A stretch of 64,000 nucleotides of DNA from Paracoccaceae bacterium (GTDB lineage Bacteria; Pseudomonadota; Alphaproteobacteria; Rhodobacterales; Rhodobacteraceae): assembly GCA_007116575.1 (NCBI GenBank), contig SKIF01000014.1, positions 1 through 64,000 of the forward strand, read 5' to 3'. Positions within the stretch are counted from its first letter, which is position 1. The number at the start of each line of letters is the position of its first letter. The notes beneath the pieces are model-generated. The model was not told where the DNA came from. It saw only the letters and a program-made list of their open reading frames with translations, and did no database searches. A program made the translations under genes and the position numbers. Below are positions 63,629 to 64,000 of the stretch, piece by piece.

Positions 63629-64000
63629 GTCAGCACCCCCGTATCGCGGCCCGCCTGCGCAAATGCCGCCAAGGCCTCGTCCAGATCGGCGCGGGTCAGT
63701 GCGGCGTTCATCTGGGTGCGGATGCGCGCCTGCCCTTTCGGCACGACCGGGAAGAAGAAGCCCGACACATAGACCCCCAGCTCGAACAGCCGCGCCGCCA
63801 TGGCCTGCGCCTTATGCGCATCATACAGCATGACCGGGATGATCGGGTGCTCGCCCGGCAACAGGTCAAACCCCGCCTGCGCCAGTCCTGCCCGCCAATA
63901 GGCCGCGTTGTCGAAGAGTTGCGCGCGCAGATCGTCGGCCGCTTCGATCATGTCCAGCGCCGTGATTGCGGCCGCGACGATTGCAGGCGGCAGAGCATTG
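63625..64000 (-). CDS. kbl: Glycine C-acetyltransferase (2-amino-3-ketobutyrate CoA ligase), C-terminal part
   Basis: Kbl cleaves 2-amino-3-ketobutyrate with CoA to glycine and acetyl-CoA. Only the last 125 residues are in the window; the start lies beyond 64000. The visible part is the C-terminal domain of alpha-oxoamine synthases ([59 protein letters not shown]), including the Arg that binds the substrate carboxylate. The PLP Lys is outside. It is upstream of and coupled to tdh. Confidence 0.95.
   Translation of the reverse strand, partial: NALPPAIVAAAITALDMIEAADDLRAQLFDNAAYWRAGLAQAGFDLLPGEHPIIPVMLYDAHKAQAMAARLFELGVYVSGFFFPVVPKGQARIRTQMNAALTRADLDEALAAFAQAGRDTGVLT

Overview
The window is a dense, high-GC chromosomal segment of an alphaproteobacterium, almost certainly a member of the Rhodobacterales. 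Signs of this are the gltD-gltB pair, the trpG-trpD-trpC-moaC-moeA-lexA block, the gpmI-EnvC-like-ctpA-rppH block, an alphaproteobacterial SOS box (GTTC-N7-GTTC), CtrA-like TTAA-N7-TTAA sites and a bacterial voltage-gated sodium channel. About 65 protein genes and one tRNA are supported. I see no rRNA, CRISPR array, insertion sequence, prophage or toxin-antitoxin island. This is core-genome territory, and the interest lies mostly in regulatory DNA and a few variant enzymes.

Layout. 1-4.6 kb: nusA (cut by the window edge) and rimP, with a promoter and an intrinsic terminator inside their leader, then proline iminopeptidase, ubiG and uppP. 4.7-10.8 kb: glutamate synthase (gltD, gltB). 10.8-18.5 kb, minus strand: PiT phosphate transporter, Nudix hydrolase, arfB, a possible tiny ORF, a queuosine-precursor transporter, a Tat-exported 5'-nucleotidase, mepA and an MFS permease. 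Good Pho boxes lie upstream of both pit and the nucleotidase. 18.8-23.6 kb: lexA with an SOS box, moeA, moaC, trpC, trpD, trpG. 23.8-33.2 kb: a YibQ-like protein, tRNA-Leu(UAA), an L,D-transpeptidase lipoprotein, a Nav channel, a 23S-type RNA methyltransferase, a VOC protein, an ABC exporter, the CCA-adding enzyme, a NudL-type Nudix protein and Hsp33. 33.2-33.9 kb holds no convincing gene but has two strong hairpins.

33.9-36.1 kb: a REC-PAS-SpoIIE phosphatase gene divergent from an Hpt gene, with two near-consensus CtrA sites between them. 36.1-43.7 kb: ilvA, a thioesterase, argG, gpmI, an EnvC-like activator, ctpA and rppH. 43.8-50.5 kb: flavin reductase, GNAT, ptsP, lysC, a histone-deacetylase-family protein and a glutathione peroxidase. 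50.6-54.7 kb: a DUF1178 protein, a CDP-alcohol phosphatidyltransferase, a DksA-like protein, hisF-hisE, an EamA permease and a CoA-binding protein. 54.8-64 kb: uvrB with a strong terminator and a possible sRNA behind it, an Na/Pi cotransporter, a small hypothetical protein, argE, a DUF2059 protein, a DapA-superfamily protein, and tdh-kbl (kbl cut by the right edge).

The genes fit together in several ways. Phosphate: the PiT and Na/Pi transporters and the exported nucleotidase, the first and third apparently under PhoB. Nitrogen and amino acids: GOGAT, PtsP, Trp, His, Arg, Thr and Lys steps. Envelope: UppP, MepA, L,D-transpeptidase, EnvC-like and CtpA. The best leads for something undescribed are the rimP-nusA leader attenuator, the 18-codon ORF with an extended Shine-Dalgarno upstream of arfB, the CtrA-boxed Hpt/SpoIIE pair, the candidate sRNA after uvrB, and a dispersed GAGTATT 3'-end motif.
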